NCBI GenBank assembly: GCA_002049455.2 | Contig: KV918895.1 | Span: 124,001-188,000, forward strand | Length of the DNA stretch: 64,000 bases | From: Porphyra umbilicalis | Lineage: Eukaryota; Rhodophyta; Bangiophyceae; Bangiales; Bangiaceae | Direction: 5' to 3' | Shown: one piece after another, positions 22,281 through 32,470 of the stretch | Numbering within the stretch: the first letter of the stretch is position 1 | Layout: each line of letters starts with the position of its first letter | The notes under the pieces: model-generated | Databases searched by the model: none | Seen by the model: the letters and a program-made list of their open reading frames with translations, nothing else | What the model was told of the DNA's origin: nothing | Program-made: the position numbers and the translations under genes

Positions 22281-23837
22281 TACCTCCAACGCGAGATTCG
22301 AACCGTCCCGGTGAGATCCGAGGACGGTGAAACCCGATTGGGCGATCGCGGCCCCTTACGGACCCGCGCGGGCGCAGCCGCCCAGGCGGCGGGAGCCGGG
22401 GGGGGGGGGCGCGCCGCCCAGTCCCGATTGGGGGGAGGTGGCGGTTCGCCGTCGTCGGTCGCGACCGTCCCGCCACACACGCGTGGGCGTGGGTGGTGGG
22501 CAGCTGACGCGGCGGATCCGACCGGCGCTTGCGCGTACGCGCGCCCTCGCAGGCGAGTCGGCGTCGGCGTCGGCGTGGTGGCAAGACGGCCGGTTGACAG
22601 GCGACGAGCGTCGGGGTTAAGACCCGTTGGTGCGCGGGTGCGTCGTGCAACACGTGTTGGGGCAACCGTCGTCGGCGCCGAGTGGCGCCTCCTTCGTCGG
22701 GGGTTGGACTACCCCGACGACACGGCGAAAGCCGGGACGTGGGTCCGTGGTGCCGAGCGTGGGGGTGGGGTTCACACCTCCAGGCCGGTTAGCACCGAGG
22801 CGTACGCGCGGGGCAGCACCAGCTGGGTGGTGGTCGTCGTGACGGCAGGCGCCGCCCTCGTCGGGGTGTTGACTCCCCCGACGACACGGCGGAAGCCGGG
22901 GTGCGGGTCCGCGTTGTATCGGGGGGGGGGGGTGCGTACCCTGCGGCCGGTTACCACCGTGTCTTGTGCAGGTCTCCGTTTGTCGGCACGGGGCAATCCC
23001 GTGTCATCGTGCTCGCGCACAGGTTGAGGCCTAACGGCAAAGCTTGAGTTGGGGTGCGCCGCCGCAAGGTGGCACACCGCGAGGTGGTGGGCCTGGTGAG
23101 TGTGGGTTTGCGCGGGGTGGGGGGGGCGGCGCGCACGGCGGCAAGGGCGGCAAGGGCGGCACGGGCGGCAAGGTTAGCAAGGCACAAGGGCGGCACGGCA
23201 CAAGGGTGGCAAGGGCGACAAAGCCGGCGGTGCGGGCGGCGCGCCCGGCGGCTAAGCGTGGCGGCGGCACGCGTGGTAAGGCCGGGGGCACGGGCAGTTC
23301 GCCTTGCGGCGCGGGCGACGAGGGTTGGCGGCGCGGGTGGTTCGCCTGGCGGCGCGGGCGTCAAGGGACGGCAACGCGGGCAAGAGCGGCAACGGCCGGC
23401 GGCGCGGGCGGTTTGCCTGGCGGCGCGGGTAAGTTCTGCCTTGTGGCGCGGTCGACAACAGCCGGTGGCGCGGGCGATTCGCCTTGCGGCGCGGGCGTCG
23501 AGGGACGGCAACGCGGGCAAGGGTGGCAACGGCCGGCGACGCGGGCGATTCGCCTTGCGGCGCGGGCGTCGAGAGCCGGCAACGCGGGCAAGGGCGGCAA
23601 CTGCCGGCGGCGCGGCGCACGTGGCTCACGCCGTTGCGGGTGACGGACCCGATGTCGTTTGGTCCACCGACCCGGAGATGTATGTTCGCCTCAGCCTCGC
23701 GGCTCGTTCTACGCGCACGTTGGCCCGACCGAGGTGGTCGATGGGATCCCGGTCATTACTGAACAGAGTCCGTACGACATTTTCGTCCGCAACCGCGCTC
23801 GCGCGCACACTCGGCGTGTCAACTTCGCAGTTTCCTG
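22281..23837. other. Gypsy internal non-coding region with GC-rich repeats
   Basis: This part lies between the end of integrase and the 3' LTR. It holds a duplicated ~170-bp segment (about 22690 and 22860, each with CCCGACGACACGGCG) and an array of ~66-75-bp GC-rich units from about 23130 to 23610 with repeated GGCAACGCGGGCAAG. Runs of ten or more G occur near 22398 and 22920. No coding function is seen. Confidence 0.6.
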
Positions 23838-26102
23838 TCAGTCATCATAGCGATGAAGGAAGTGGCATGCCAGCATGGCCCATGGTGTGGGATTTGCATC
23901 CCTTGAGTCTGCTGATAAAAGCACTTCGTACTCGAAACATGCACGTATGGCAGTAGCGTACCAACTGGTGTTGGTCCATTGCGGTATTACCACGGTTGCT
24001 TTCTCAGGGGTTGTTACCAAGCGTCGAAGGACTGAGTCCAAGTGTTGCACCGGAGGTACCAGAAACCCGTTGAGGAGCACTGGTACGGGGGGATCGCTCC
24101 CGATGAGTGTCGCCTGTGCGGATTTCGGCCACACATATGTGTACGGGCCGTTAACACGGTTCAGCCGAGAGAAATGCCGCAAGGCAAGTTGGGGATCATA
24201 CGCAAAGTTGCGCGTCATGGACGGCAGAGTGGACTTGAGCCACGCCACAGGAATGAATTCCTTAATTGCAACGTCGGTACTTGACTCTGTCCAAGAGACA
24301 TCGGCATGGATAACTCCGTCACCGGTAACATGGACATGTTGGATAGTGGGTATCCACGTGGAGTCCATGACGATGTTGGCCACGGTTGTGAGCCCGGCCT
24401 GTCGGCGACTTCGTCGCGTTGACGTTTGCCACTCGTACCCCGGTACATGCTTCTTCTTCTGACGAAGGAAACGCACCACCACGTTGCGGGGGAGGTTCTC
24501 CAGGGGTTCCCAGGTGTCGTCTTTCGACCCGTAGTCGAACCAGCGCACCTTAGCGCTATAGCTGTCACCCGTCTGGCGTAAGCCTAGGAGTTTGTCGATC
24601 ACATACTCATCGGCAGTTGCCGGGGTTGACTTGCGTTGGTCTAGACCATCTAGCAAGGGGTGTGGAGCCTTGTCCGTCGTCGTTGGACGAGGAGCGGGGG
24701 GGACATGGTCACTGCTGACGCGTTTCTCCTCGCCGTCAATGTCAATGACAAACGTAGAGGCGTCCGCGTCCGCGTCAATGACCACGAAGGGTCCGATGGC
24801 TTTGCTTTGCAGCTTGTTTTGGCGGTCGTGGTTGGTCGTATATACGTAGTCGCCGATCTTGACGTCCGCATTGCGGGTTGCGACCCGATGGTCGAAGTTA
24901 CGTTTGTAACGTTGTTGCGTCTTACGCAAGGCCTCGACCACGATGGGGATCTGCTTGCGCAGGCGGGCCATGAACTCGCGCTTGCGAGCTAGGGGTGACC
25001 CATCCTTGAGCGTTCCCTTATTGGTAAGCGGAGAGCCCGGGGGCAAGTTGTGAACCGTGAGGTTGGGGATCCGCCTTGGGATAACAAGCTCAAATAGGGC
25101 GATGCCCGTCGACCGATGTGGTTGGCTATTATACGCCACGGTGATTACCGGGAGTAGCTCATCCCATCGTGATGGGTCGTCGGCGACGTAGTGTCGCAGC
25201 TGCGTAGCCATGGTACGGTTGTACCGTTCAACTTGCCCATTGGTTTGGGGATGATACGCCGTGGTGCGAACCGTTTCAATGCCAAGCATTTTCATCACAG
25301 CGATGAAGAAGTTCGACATGAACTGGGGCCCTTGGTCCGATAGGATCCGGTCCGGTGGCCCGTAGGCTGACACCCACGCGTTGATGATGGCTGACGCCAC
25401 TGACAAAGCCGTGATTCGCCGCAAGGCGACGCACTTGGTGAGCTTGGCGAAGTGGTCGGTGATAACCAAGATGAAGCGGTTGCCCTTCTTGGAGGCCGGG
25501 ATGGGCCCAAAGATGTCAACGGATAGCTCCGTGAGAGGCTCGGTAGCCTGGAACAGGGTCAAGGGTGTGGTGTGTGGCCGTAAGGCGAGGCGGTTTTGCG
25601 CACACGTTGTGCATTTGGTGATGGTCGAATGAAAATCCGTCACCATTGAAGGCCAGTAGTATGCCTTACGCATTGTGTAGTACATCCGGTTCATACCAGG
25701 GTGGGCGGCCACGGTTGCGTGGTGCTCGAGGGTCAACACGCGTTCGCGTAGCGACTTTGGAATAACCAGTTGGTTGCCGTAAGGCGCACGACGGTACAGA
25801 GCGTGGTGCTCATCGCGGAAGAAGGCCTTGGCCGTTTCGCGCTCCAGGCGAGTGGACATCTCGACGCAAAAGTCGTCTGTTTGTTGTGCTTCGACAACAT
25901 CGTCGAACTCCACCGGTTCCGGTGTGTCGGTACCCGTGTACCTCCCCGTTCTTAAGCCGTTGGCCGTCTCGGCCAACGCCAGACAAGGTATATCATCGTG
26001 GATATCTTCTGGCGGCGCCACCGTAGAGGCGCGCGACAGGAAGTCGGGCAAGTGGTGCGATGCACCTGGTTTATAAACCATATCGAGAGGCGAAGTCGCC
26101 AT
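23838..26102 (-). CDS. Gypsy integrase with C-terminal chromodomain (fossil part)
   Basis: The integrase part shows an HHCC-like zinc region (CTTCAQN), the DDE core (LSVDIFGPIP, ILSDQGPQF, HPQTNGQVERYNR) and a chromodomain (VRWFDYGSKDDTWEPLENL). The chromodomain places the element among chromoviruses, whose integrases are thought to bind modified histones. A further ~200-residue tail is unassigned. Confidence 0.9.
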   Translation of the reverse strand: MATSPLDMVYKPGASHHLPDFLSRASTVAPPEDIHDDIPCLALAETANGLRTGRYTGTDTPEPVEFDDVVEAQQTDDFCVEMSTRLERETAKAFFRDEHHALYRRAPYGNQLVIPKSLRERVLTLEHHATVAAHPGMNRMYYTMRKAYYWPSMVTDFHSTITKCTTCAQNRLALRPHTTPLTLFQATEPLTELSVDIFGPIPASKKGNRFILVITDHFAKLTKCVALRRITALSVASAIINAWVSAYGPPDRILSDQGPQFMSNFFIAVMKMLGIETVRTTAYHPQTNGQVERYNRTMATQLRHYVADDPSRWDELLPVITVAYNSQPHRSTGIALFELVIPRRIPNLTVHNLPPGSPLTNKGTLKDGSPLARKREFMARLRKQIPIVVEALRKTQQRYKRNFDHRVATRNADVKIGDYVYTTNHDRQNKLQSKAIGPFVVIDADADASTFVIDIDGEEKRVSSDHVPPAPRPTTTDKAPHPLLDGLDQRKSTPATADEYVIDKLLGLRQTGDSYSAKVRWFDYGSKDDTWEPLENLPRNVVVRFLRQKKKHVPGYEWQTSTRRSRRQAGLTTVANIVMDSTWIPTIQHVHVTGDGVIHADVSWTESSTDVAIKEFIPVAWLKSTLPSMTRNFAYDPQLALRHFSRLNRVNGPYTYVWPKSAQATLIGSDPPVPVLLNGFLVPPVQHLDSVLRRLVTTPEKATVVIPQWTNTSWYATAIRACFEYEVLLSADSRDANPTPWAMLACHFLHRYDD

Positions 26103-27703
26103 CGCATCAAGCGTCCGCTTGAGTCGGTCGTGCTGTAGATCCAGCTAAGTGCTTGGTGATCCGTTCGGATGAGGAACCGTTGTCCGTCGAGGAAGTGCCT
26201 CAACTTGAGGACAGCCCACACAACGCCGAGGCATTCTCGCTCCGTGGTGGAGTAGTTTTGCTCTGCAGCAGTGAGTCCTCGGCTCCAATACCCGACAGGG
26301 CGAAGCAGTTCGCCCGGTTCCTCTTGGAGGAGGGTACAACCAACTTGGTCGGCGCATGCGTCCACGTCAACGACGAGCTTCCGATTGGCCTTCGGCAAGG
26401 CAAGTACCGGTGGGCACAACAGTGCGTTGCGAAGGTCCTCGAAGGCGGCGATAGCCACGTCCGTCGGTGGTGGTAAATCCGGTGGGATCTCGGCCCTAGT
26501 CAGGGCGTTCAGGGGCTTTGCTCGTTTGGCAAAGTCTTTGACAAACCGTCGATAGACGTTGCACATTCCCAAGAAGCTTTTCAGCTGGGTCTTTGTGGTT
26601 GGGAACTTGGCATGCTTCAGAGCATCCACGTTCTTGTTGTGCACGTGCAGTTGCCCGGGGCGGACGATGTGTCCTAGGTACTCGACCTCATCGGAGAACC
26701 ACGTGCACTTTTCCAAGTTGAGGGTGACCCCGGCTTCGCGGAGACGGTGAAGAACCGTGTCAACGTCTTTGACGTGTTGTTCCGCGTTGGCGGAGAAGAT
26801 GATGACATCGTCTAAGTAGACAAGGCATATCTGCCACTTCAAGCCCGAGAGGATAATATCCAACGCGCGCTGAAAGGTAGCGGGCGCGTTCGTCAAGCCG
26901 AAAGGCATGGATAACCAGTGGTATATACCACAATGCGTTGTGAACGCTGTCTTCTCTTGGTCTTCCTTGCGTAAGGGTACTTGCCAGTACCCCGCGGTAC
27001 AGTAGAGAGACGTGAACACCTGGGCATCTCCCAAGGAGTCGAGGCAGTCCTCCATCCGAGGCAAGGGAAAAGCATCCTGCTTGGTGATGTTGTTTAACCG
27101 ACAAAAGTCGACACAGAATCGGGCTTTGCCGTTCTTCTTTGGTACAATTACCACGGGGCTTGCCCAAGCACTATGACTAGGGGCAATGACGTTGAGCTTC
27201 AACATCTTGTTGATCTGATCAGCGATGATCTGCCGTTTGAACGGCCCGGTGCGGTAGGGTTGGGCCCGTATGGGCAGAGCGTCGGGAGGAGTGACGATGG
27301 CGTGCTCCGTAGCACGGATGACGCCAAGGGTTCCATCCCACATAGACGAATGCGTCTTAAGCATGTCACGAATCTGCTTGTGCAGGTACCCGGGTGCCTC
27401 ACTGAGGTCGAGGTCCTCGAGTGGGTCACGACTCGCGTCGTCCGATGAGTTATCGATTCCACCCTTTGGGGTGTTGTCATCCAAGACGGCGGAAAGCATC
27501 GGCCCTTGGTAGGGTTCTGCAAACCCCAAGGTAGAGCTCTTGCGAACAATGACTCGGTCCTTGCCGAAGTTGCATGACTTGACCAGGAATGGTTCGTCCG
27601 GTTTGACGATGGCGATGCCGCGGGCGACTGCCATGGACATGTGTCGGCACAACCGAATGTTCGGTGTGATGGTAACCATACCAGGCGTGTCGCACGTGGC
27701 CAT
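25952..27703 (-). CDS. Gypsy reverse transcriptase and RNase H (fossil part)
   Basis: Reverse transcriptase motifs are clear: ARFCVDFCRLN, FGLTNAPATFQ and the YLDD active site in CLVYLDDVIIF. The RNase H part follows with DVDACADQVGC and RTDHQALSW. This is the polymerase of the minus-strand element. Confidence 0.92.
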   Translation of the reverse strand: MATCDTPGMVTITPNIRLCRHMSMAVARGIAIVKPDEPFLVKSCNFGKDRVIVRKSSTLGFAEPYQGPMLSAVLDDNTPKGGIDNSSDDASRDPLEDLDLSEAPGYLHKQIRDMLKTHSSMWDGTLGVIRATEHAIVTPPDALPIRAQPYRTGPFKRQIIADQINKMLKLNVIAPSHSAWASPVVIVPKKNGKARFCVDFCRLNNITKQDAFPLPRMEDCLDSLGDAQVFTSLYCTAGYWQVPLRKEDQEKTAFTTHCGIYHWLSMPFGLTNAPATFQRALDIILSGLKWQICLVYLDDVIIFSANAEQHVKDVDTVLHRLREAGVTLNLEKCTWFSDEVEYLGHIVRPGQLHVHNKNVDALKHAKFPTTKTQLKSFLGMCNVYRRFVKDFAKRAKPLNALTRAEIPPDLPPPTDVAIAAFEDLRNALLCPPVLALPKANRKLVVDVDACADQVGCTLLQEEPGELLRPVGYWSRGLTAAEQNYSTTERECLGVVWAVLKLRHFLDGQRFLIRTDHQALSWIYSTTDSSGRLMRWRLRLSIWFINQVHRTTCPTSCRAPLRWRRQKISTMIYLVWRWPRRPTA

Positions 27704-27706
27704 GAT

Positions 27707-28276
27707 TCACTCCCCCTTGTGTCCGTTGACACGCACCTGTTTGCAGGCTCGAACCCGAGCGGGTTTATCTTGCCAGTGGCGGTCCCACGCGCTGTCGTTA
27801 AGACAAGCTAAGATCGGCGCTGGCCGAGGTTGCTCTTCCGTGCATCGCACGTGCTCTTGCCAGACGATCTTGCGCAAGCGCGGCACAATGCCCTCGATGT
27901 TTTGTTCAATGAACTCGGTGCCAAGAATGCACGGGACTGACAAGTCGTCGGCAACGAGGAATCTGTCAAATAGACGCACACCTCCGGTGTCTACATACAG
28001 ATGTATGGCATACTTCGTCACAAGACGATTGTTGTTTGCATCTCGGATGCGCGGAAGCGTAGTCAACTCTTCGGCGTAAGCCATCCAGTTCGAAGGGAGA
28101 ACACTAGTTCGCACTATGTTCACCCCGGCGCCCGTGTCTAAGACAGGGCGGCAACTTCGCATTACGCGCAGGCATGGGCCTAACGTGGCTGCGATCTCAT
28201 AGTGCCGAAGGGCACGACGTAGGAGTCTTGTCACCGTACGCTTGCGCGCTCCGCCGTGCAACCCCAAGTCGGGCAC
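27707..28276 (-). CDS. Gypsy aspartic protease region (fossil part)
   Basis: The stretch contains PVLDTGAGVNIV, the D-T/S-G active-site motif of retroviral-type aspartic proteases, and a downstream hydrophobic ILGTEF element. It lies between gag and reverse transcriptase as in the family. Confidence 0.8.
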   Translation of the reverse strand: MPDLGLHGGARKRTVTRLLRRALRHYEIAATLGPCLRVMRSCRPVLDTGAGVNIVRTSVLPSNWMAYAEELTTLPRIRDANNNRLVTKYAIHLYVDTGGVRLFDRFLVADDLSVPCILGTEFIEQNIEGIVPRLRKIVWQEHVRCTEEQPRPAPILACLNDSAWDRHWQDKPARVRACKQVRVNGHKGE

Positions 28277-28281
28277 CCGGC

Positions 28282-29928
28282 CTAGACGTTTTTCGAGTCG
28301 TCCACGGCGTCGGCCGGATGCTCGACCTCGTCTTCCTCGACGTTACCGTCGGCAAGGGCATGAACGCCGATAGGCGGTTGCCGACGCTCGCGAGGGCGAT
28401 AAGGCTCGGCACACTGTGCGGCGAAGTGCCCCGGCTTGTTACAGTTGTAACAGATGTCAGCCCGATTGGCTTGAGGGACGGCGGCCCGAGGGGGCGGCGG
28501 GGTGCGAACCGGTGTGAACGGTCGTTCCGTCGTCGTCCGCTGGTCTTGTGTCGCGTAAGCGACTTTGATAGCCGTTGGGCGGGTCATCTTGAGTTGCAAA
28601 CGCAACTTGTTCGTACCTTCCCAATATATCTGGGCGGTGGCGACTGTCTCAGACAGGGTTCGGTCGGGGAACTGGTCGTTCAGTACCCGGACGTGCGCTT
28701 GTACAAGGTCCGAAAGACCAGTGATGAAGACATCCTTAACGTCTTGGATGTCGAACAAACCGTTCATAAGGTCGCATTGCGTTTCCACGCGGTGACCAAA
28801 GGCCGTGGGCGCCTCGTTGTCTTGTTTTTTCATCGTAATGATGTCTGGATAGGCGTTAGCCATAGTTGCGTGTGTCGCATACTTCGAAAGAAGCCAGTTG
28901 ACGGCATCTCCGTAGGTACGGATGGCGTAACGCTTACGTCCGAGGGTGCTGTTAAGCGCGCCGGAGAAGGCCATCTTGGCGTTGCCGGCTGGTCGAAAGA
29001 CCATATGCGGAAGGGCTTGACCGTGCGTCAGCCCAGCCGCGTCGCACGCGCGGCGAAAGGTCGTCAAGAACGTGAAGATGCCCAAGGGCAGGGCTCCCGT
29101 GAATGGCTGTTGCCCATGGAACGCTCCGTCCAAACGTTTGTTGGGACGGTGCGACCGCTGTGCCTCTTTAGGCGTATACGTCAGTTGACGGCGGATCAGG
29201 AAGTACGTCCTGTATTCCAGGAGTGTCCTGAAGCGGCTATTAGCCGGGCGGATCACCTTGATCCTATCGGCTTTTTCAAGTCGCTCCTTCCGTTTGGTGG
29301 GGGGCGCGGGGCGCTTGCGCGCGGCCGCGTCCGACTCGCTCGAGCTGTCGCTCGGCGAGGACCCACTCGGGGGCGACGGCGGGCCTGGGGGCCCGTGGCC
29401 ATCGTCCGAAGAGGACGTGTCCGTCGCGTTGGGGTTGTCGTCGTCTGACGACGTCGGGCTTGACCCAGAGGCGGAATCGTCGGAAGATGAGGAAAGCGCG
29501 GCGTTAGCCGGAGCGTCCTTGCGGACTGACTTGTCCTTAATCACCTTGCTCGTCTTCTTGACATCCTTGGTCTTGTCGCCCGACTGGCGGCGAGACTTAG
29601 CCACACGGCGTTCCTCCTCATGGGAGTCGACCTTGCGCAGGGCCTCGACGTCGTCGACCAACTTGTCATTGGCTCGCGCCAGAGACTCGTTAGTCTGTTC
29701 TTGGGCCGTTAGGCGTCGCTGAAGTGCTTCAACGGCCGCCTTCAGGCTCTCCACCACCTGCATCTGCCCAGAGGCGGCTTGATCGGCAGGGATGGGAGGA
29801 GTTGGAGCACCGTCCGTGGGGGCGTCGGAGGCGGCAGGAGTGCCTTGTCCCCCGCCCGGCGGCCGGTAGCCAGATGGCAACTTGCCGTCTCTGGCTCGCC
29901 GAGTGCCGCCGGTACCACCAGTAGACAT
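28282..29928 (-). CDS. Gypsy gag polyprotein (fossil part)
   Basis: About 548 residues with a basic/acidic low-complexity N-terminal half, a capsid-like helical part, and one CCHC zinc knuckle (CYNCNKPGHFAAQC) near the C terminus. It corresponds to the structural protein of the element. Confidence 0.85.
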   Translation of the reverse strand: MSTGGTGGTRRARDGKLPSGYRPPGGGQGTPAASDAPTDGAPTPPIPADQAASGQMQVVESLKAAVEALQRRLTAQEQTNESLARANDKLVDDVEALRKVDSHEEERRVAKSRRQSGDKTKDVKKTSKVIKDKSVRKDAPANAALSSSSDDSASGSSPTSSDDDNPNATDTSSSDDGHGPPGPPSPPSGSSPSDSSSESDAAARKRPAPPTKRKERLEKADRIKVIRPANSRFRTLLEYRTYFLIRRQLTYTPKEAQRSHRPNKRLDGAFHGQQPFTGALPLGIFTFLTTFRRACDAAGLTHGQALPHMVFRPAGNAKMAFSGALNSTLGRKRYAIRTYGDAVNWLLSKYATHATMANAYPDIITMKKQDNEAPTAFGHRVETQCDLMNGLFDIQDVKDVFITGLSDLVQAHVRVLNDQFPDRTLSETVATAQIYWEGTNKLRLQLKMTRPTAIKVAYATQDQRTTTERPFTPVRTPPPPRAAVPQANRADICYNCNKPGHFAAQCAEPYRPRERRQPPIGVHALADGNVEEDEVEHPADAVDDSKNV

Positions 29929-30157
29929 AATGGGACCTGAACAAGTGTTCCGACTTGGCTTACGCCCTGCGCGCCAACGTCGGAGATCTCAACCGTGATG
30001 CCCCCGGCACCACGCCCACAAGTCGATGGCTTACGCCCCGCGCGCCAAGCGACCGTATCGACACCGTCCAAATGCCACGAGGCAGCGAGAAAGTTCTCGG
30101 GGACACCGTGCCGCGAGGCACGATGAAGGCGAAGGTATCCCCTGCTGCTCCACCAAA

Positions 30158-30550
30158 TGTGGTATTAATAACGTTAGTTCAATTACCAGTGTACTGAGAC
30201 CGACCGTAGCCAAGCAATAAAGCGAGTTCTATCGCCGTCGCGGCGAGGAAGAAGACCTTTTGTTGAAGGGCATTCGATGGGGAGCCGGGTGGTGCCCACG
30301 ACGGCGACCCCGGACCCACGGTGGTTTAATACAAACAACGGCACTGGTCGATCGACCATCCGATCAAGCGATCGTAATGAGTGCCGGCAGACAGATAAGA
30401 CAGGCAAGCAAACAAGCAATAAAAAATACACAATGCGGAAGTAACCCCCCAAAGGGCGTGCCACAAGCCGAGTCACACAAATCCGTGGATTCAGCCAGTC
30501 AAGGGGGCTACTCGTGGCTAATTGCCAATTGGTAGCAGAGATATGCTACA
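30158..30550 (-). repeat. Gypsy 5' LTR
   Basis: This 393-bp copy is flanked by the internal primer-binding region on its left and by the CCTGT duplication on its right. Confidence 0.93.
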
Positions 30551-30555
30551 CCTGT

Positions 30556-31142
30556 GCTCTCGTGTTGAACGCAATCCGACGGCGCCGCCGCCGCCCCAAA
30601 CCCCGACCTTATCCGGCAAAGGGCGTTCACTGGTGGGGTCAGAAAAATTCACAGTCCACGGGCACGCACCGAAAAAAACGCAGAACACGAGAAGCAGCGA
30701 ATAAACGGCCATTGCCACAGCAAAACGCAGCGAGTCAGTATAAGTCCATATTGCATGAAGTGTACAGTGGCATTGGCGCTTGTGCAACCGAACTGTCCCA
30801 CCGTGCGGACTACGGCTATCAAGGCCCTCCCTAGACCTGCCCCGTCCGCACACAGTGGCGCACACTTACACAGGACGTACGCAAGGCAAGCCGATCGCAA
30901 CAGCAAGCACCCCGCGCTGTCTACATACCTGGTCGTCCCACTGACTCCAACAACCCGGCCACACCGGCCCCCACAATCTCCTCCACACAGTCAGCCCCAG
31001 AACCAGGGGAGCGGCCGGCGCCGCTGAACAGCGTGCACCTGTGCTCTCGTGTTGAACGCAATCCGACGGCGCCGCCGCCTCCCCAAACCCCGACCTTTTC
31101 GGGCCGAGGGGGTTCACTGGAGGGGTCAGAAAATGTCACAGG
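30556..31142 (-). repeat. 487-bp direct subrepeats, right arm (continuation after gypsy)
   Basis: The unit interrupted at 21887 resumes at GCTCTCGTGTTG, and a further unit starts near 31036. The right arm therefore has one more full unit than the left arm. It ends at GAAAATGTCACAGG, the inverted match of the left outer end. Confidence 0.8.
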
Positions 31143-31426
31143 TGACGGGAATGCCAAGACAGCAGAGCATATGATGGGCAGCTGTACGCAATGCAGATCG
31201 CCGAGCGAGAACCAAAGTGTCAGTTATTCCGCGCGTTGTTCGTCTTGCGGTATGGTGGCCGTGGGAGTGTGCTCACTCGCTCGTGCGGGCTGCTTGGGCG
31301 CCGGAACAAGGCCCGTCCGGCCGCCACGTCAGCCTTTCTTCCTCAAGCGGTGACTCACCGAAGACCGGTGCAGATGCATCCCTCCCTCGTCCGTATAGAC
31401 CGCACCCGAAGTACCTCGACATGCGG
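31143..31426. other. Spacer between the foldback element and the Tc1-like relic
   Basis: It holds nothing recognisable. It may include the 3' end of the Tc1-like element, but I could not find its terminal inverted repeats. Confidence 0.4.
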
Positions 31427-32470
31427 TCATATGTACAGGCAGTAGTTCTTGACCGCTGCACGTCCAAAGCCGGTGCACATGGCAGGCGTGATGTGGGAGA
31501 GCATCTCCGCCACGCTCGAAAATGGCCAATCGTTGAACTGCTCCGGGGAGACATTTCGGCGCAGCCAACTGCTTGCCACAGACAAGACGTCCTCAATTGG
31601 GTTGAAGTCAGGACTATACGGAGGCAGGCGACAAACCAACACGCCCGCAGCCTAAATCACGGCCAAAGCGAGCTCATCATGGACACGAGCGTTGTCCAAA
31701 ATCAAGACACAGCGCTCCGGCTGCTCAGACCACGGTAAGGCTGGGTCATAAGGATTCATATGGGGCAAAAGATGGGCCAAGGCAAAGAGAAGAAAATCTA
31801 CAGACGACTGACCGGGGGGGTCGTTGAGTGATCAACAAGTCCAAAACCTTGTCGTGGCCCATAACTACGAAGAAGCTAGTGCTCACTCCCGTATTGTTCG
31901 TAACGTCGGACTCGGAACGCTGTCCCCGTAGCTTCCAGGCGCACTTGCGTTCGGCGGACCGACCGCAGCGGTGGGCCTCGTCCACGTAAACACACGCGCG
32001 CAGGGGGATGTCCCACTGAGAGTGGACCCACGGCGCCCGGCTGAGCTCATTGCGTGAAATAAAGCAAGTCTCAATCACCTTGCGTGTGATGCCAATCGCA
32101 GCCAAAATGCGTGACACCGAGGAGGGAGAGATAGAGAAGTCAGACCCAAGAAACGCCTGCACGCGTCCGATAAAATTCGATATTTCATCAAGATATACCT
32201 CGGGGTACTGCTCCACGGCAAGTCAAGGCACCGGGTGTGAGCATCTTCGTGCTTGTTCCACTTCTCCAGGTCATAGTGCACATCTCCCGTCTCCTCCACG
32301 TATGATAGAAAGCGCGTTCGTGTGCGACGCGACATGTGCGCATTGGCCGCAGCACGCCGCACACTCTGCCCATTGTCAACGTGCAGGGCCACAGCCAGCC
32401 GCCGGACTTCGGGCTTCTTCATCGTGAGCGAGTCCACGACCGGGAAGAGGGTGCGCTGGTGGGTGGACAC
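31427..32470 (-). pseudogene. Tc1/mariner-IS630-like transposase relic
   Basis: The N-terminal part has a helix-turn-helix pattern (VRRAAANAHMSRRTRTRFL). The middle carries SPSSVSRILAAIG and ACVYVDEAHR, whose Asp is the likely first catalytic residue. Then LILDNARVHD gives the second, and PPYSPDFNPIED is the classical third-motif region of Tc1/IS630 DDE enzymes. The frame changes near 32215-32240 and again near the G-run at about 31813-31820, and an in-frame stop lies near 31650, so it is dead. The order of motifs and spacing fit a single ~330-residue transposase. It lies between the foldback element and unassigned sequence. Confidence 0.75.

Larger units (their letters stand above)
21888..30550 (-). 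mobile_element. Ty3/gypsy LTR retrotransposon (chromovirus type), fossil
   Basis: The element is 8663 bp long with 393-bp LTRs at both ends, TGT...ACA termini and the 5-bp duplication CCTGT (21883-21887 and 30551-30555). It lies on the minus strand with gag, protease, reverse transcriptase, RNase H, integrase and chromodomain in the usual gypsy order. A candidate primer-binding site, TGGTGGAGCAGCAGG, lies just inside the 5' LTR (30141-30155, minus). The LTRs differ at about 8 of 393 positions by eye, so it is fairly young. It looks largely whole, with perhaps one or two breaks. It sits inside the right arm of the foldback element. Confidence 0.93.
17014..31142. mobile_element. Foldback element with ~2.3-2.8-kb inverted arms, interrupted by a gypsy element
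   Basis: The left arm (17014-19350) is repeated in reverse complement from 19649 rightward, with positions summing to about 38999. The right arm runs to 21887 and resumes at 30556-31142 after the gypsy insertion. Without that insertion the element is about 5.46 kb. Both outer ends share TGTGACATTTTC in inverted orientation. The arms are built of 487-bp direct subrepeats and flank a ~300-bp centre. Inner arm parts are near identical: 195-codon open frames at 18484-19071 (+) and 19928-20515 (-) translate the same. Long inverted repeats made of tandem subrepeats are the hallmark of foldback transposons such as Drosophila FB. I see no convincing target duplication and no transposase. Confidence 0.75.

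Noticed and set aside
22281-22310. GGTTCGAATC (minus strand), like a tRNA B box
   Set aside because: No pairing T stem, acceptor stem or A box can be folded around it; it is just inside the gypsy 3' LTR.
22390-22410. G/C homopolymer runs (also near 10246, 22920 and 47303) as quadruplex switches
   Set aside because: Runs of 10-13 are expected in this base composition and are prone to sequencing error; no other sign of function.
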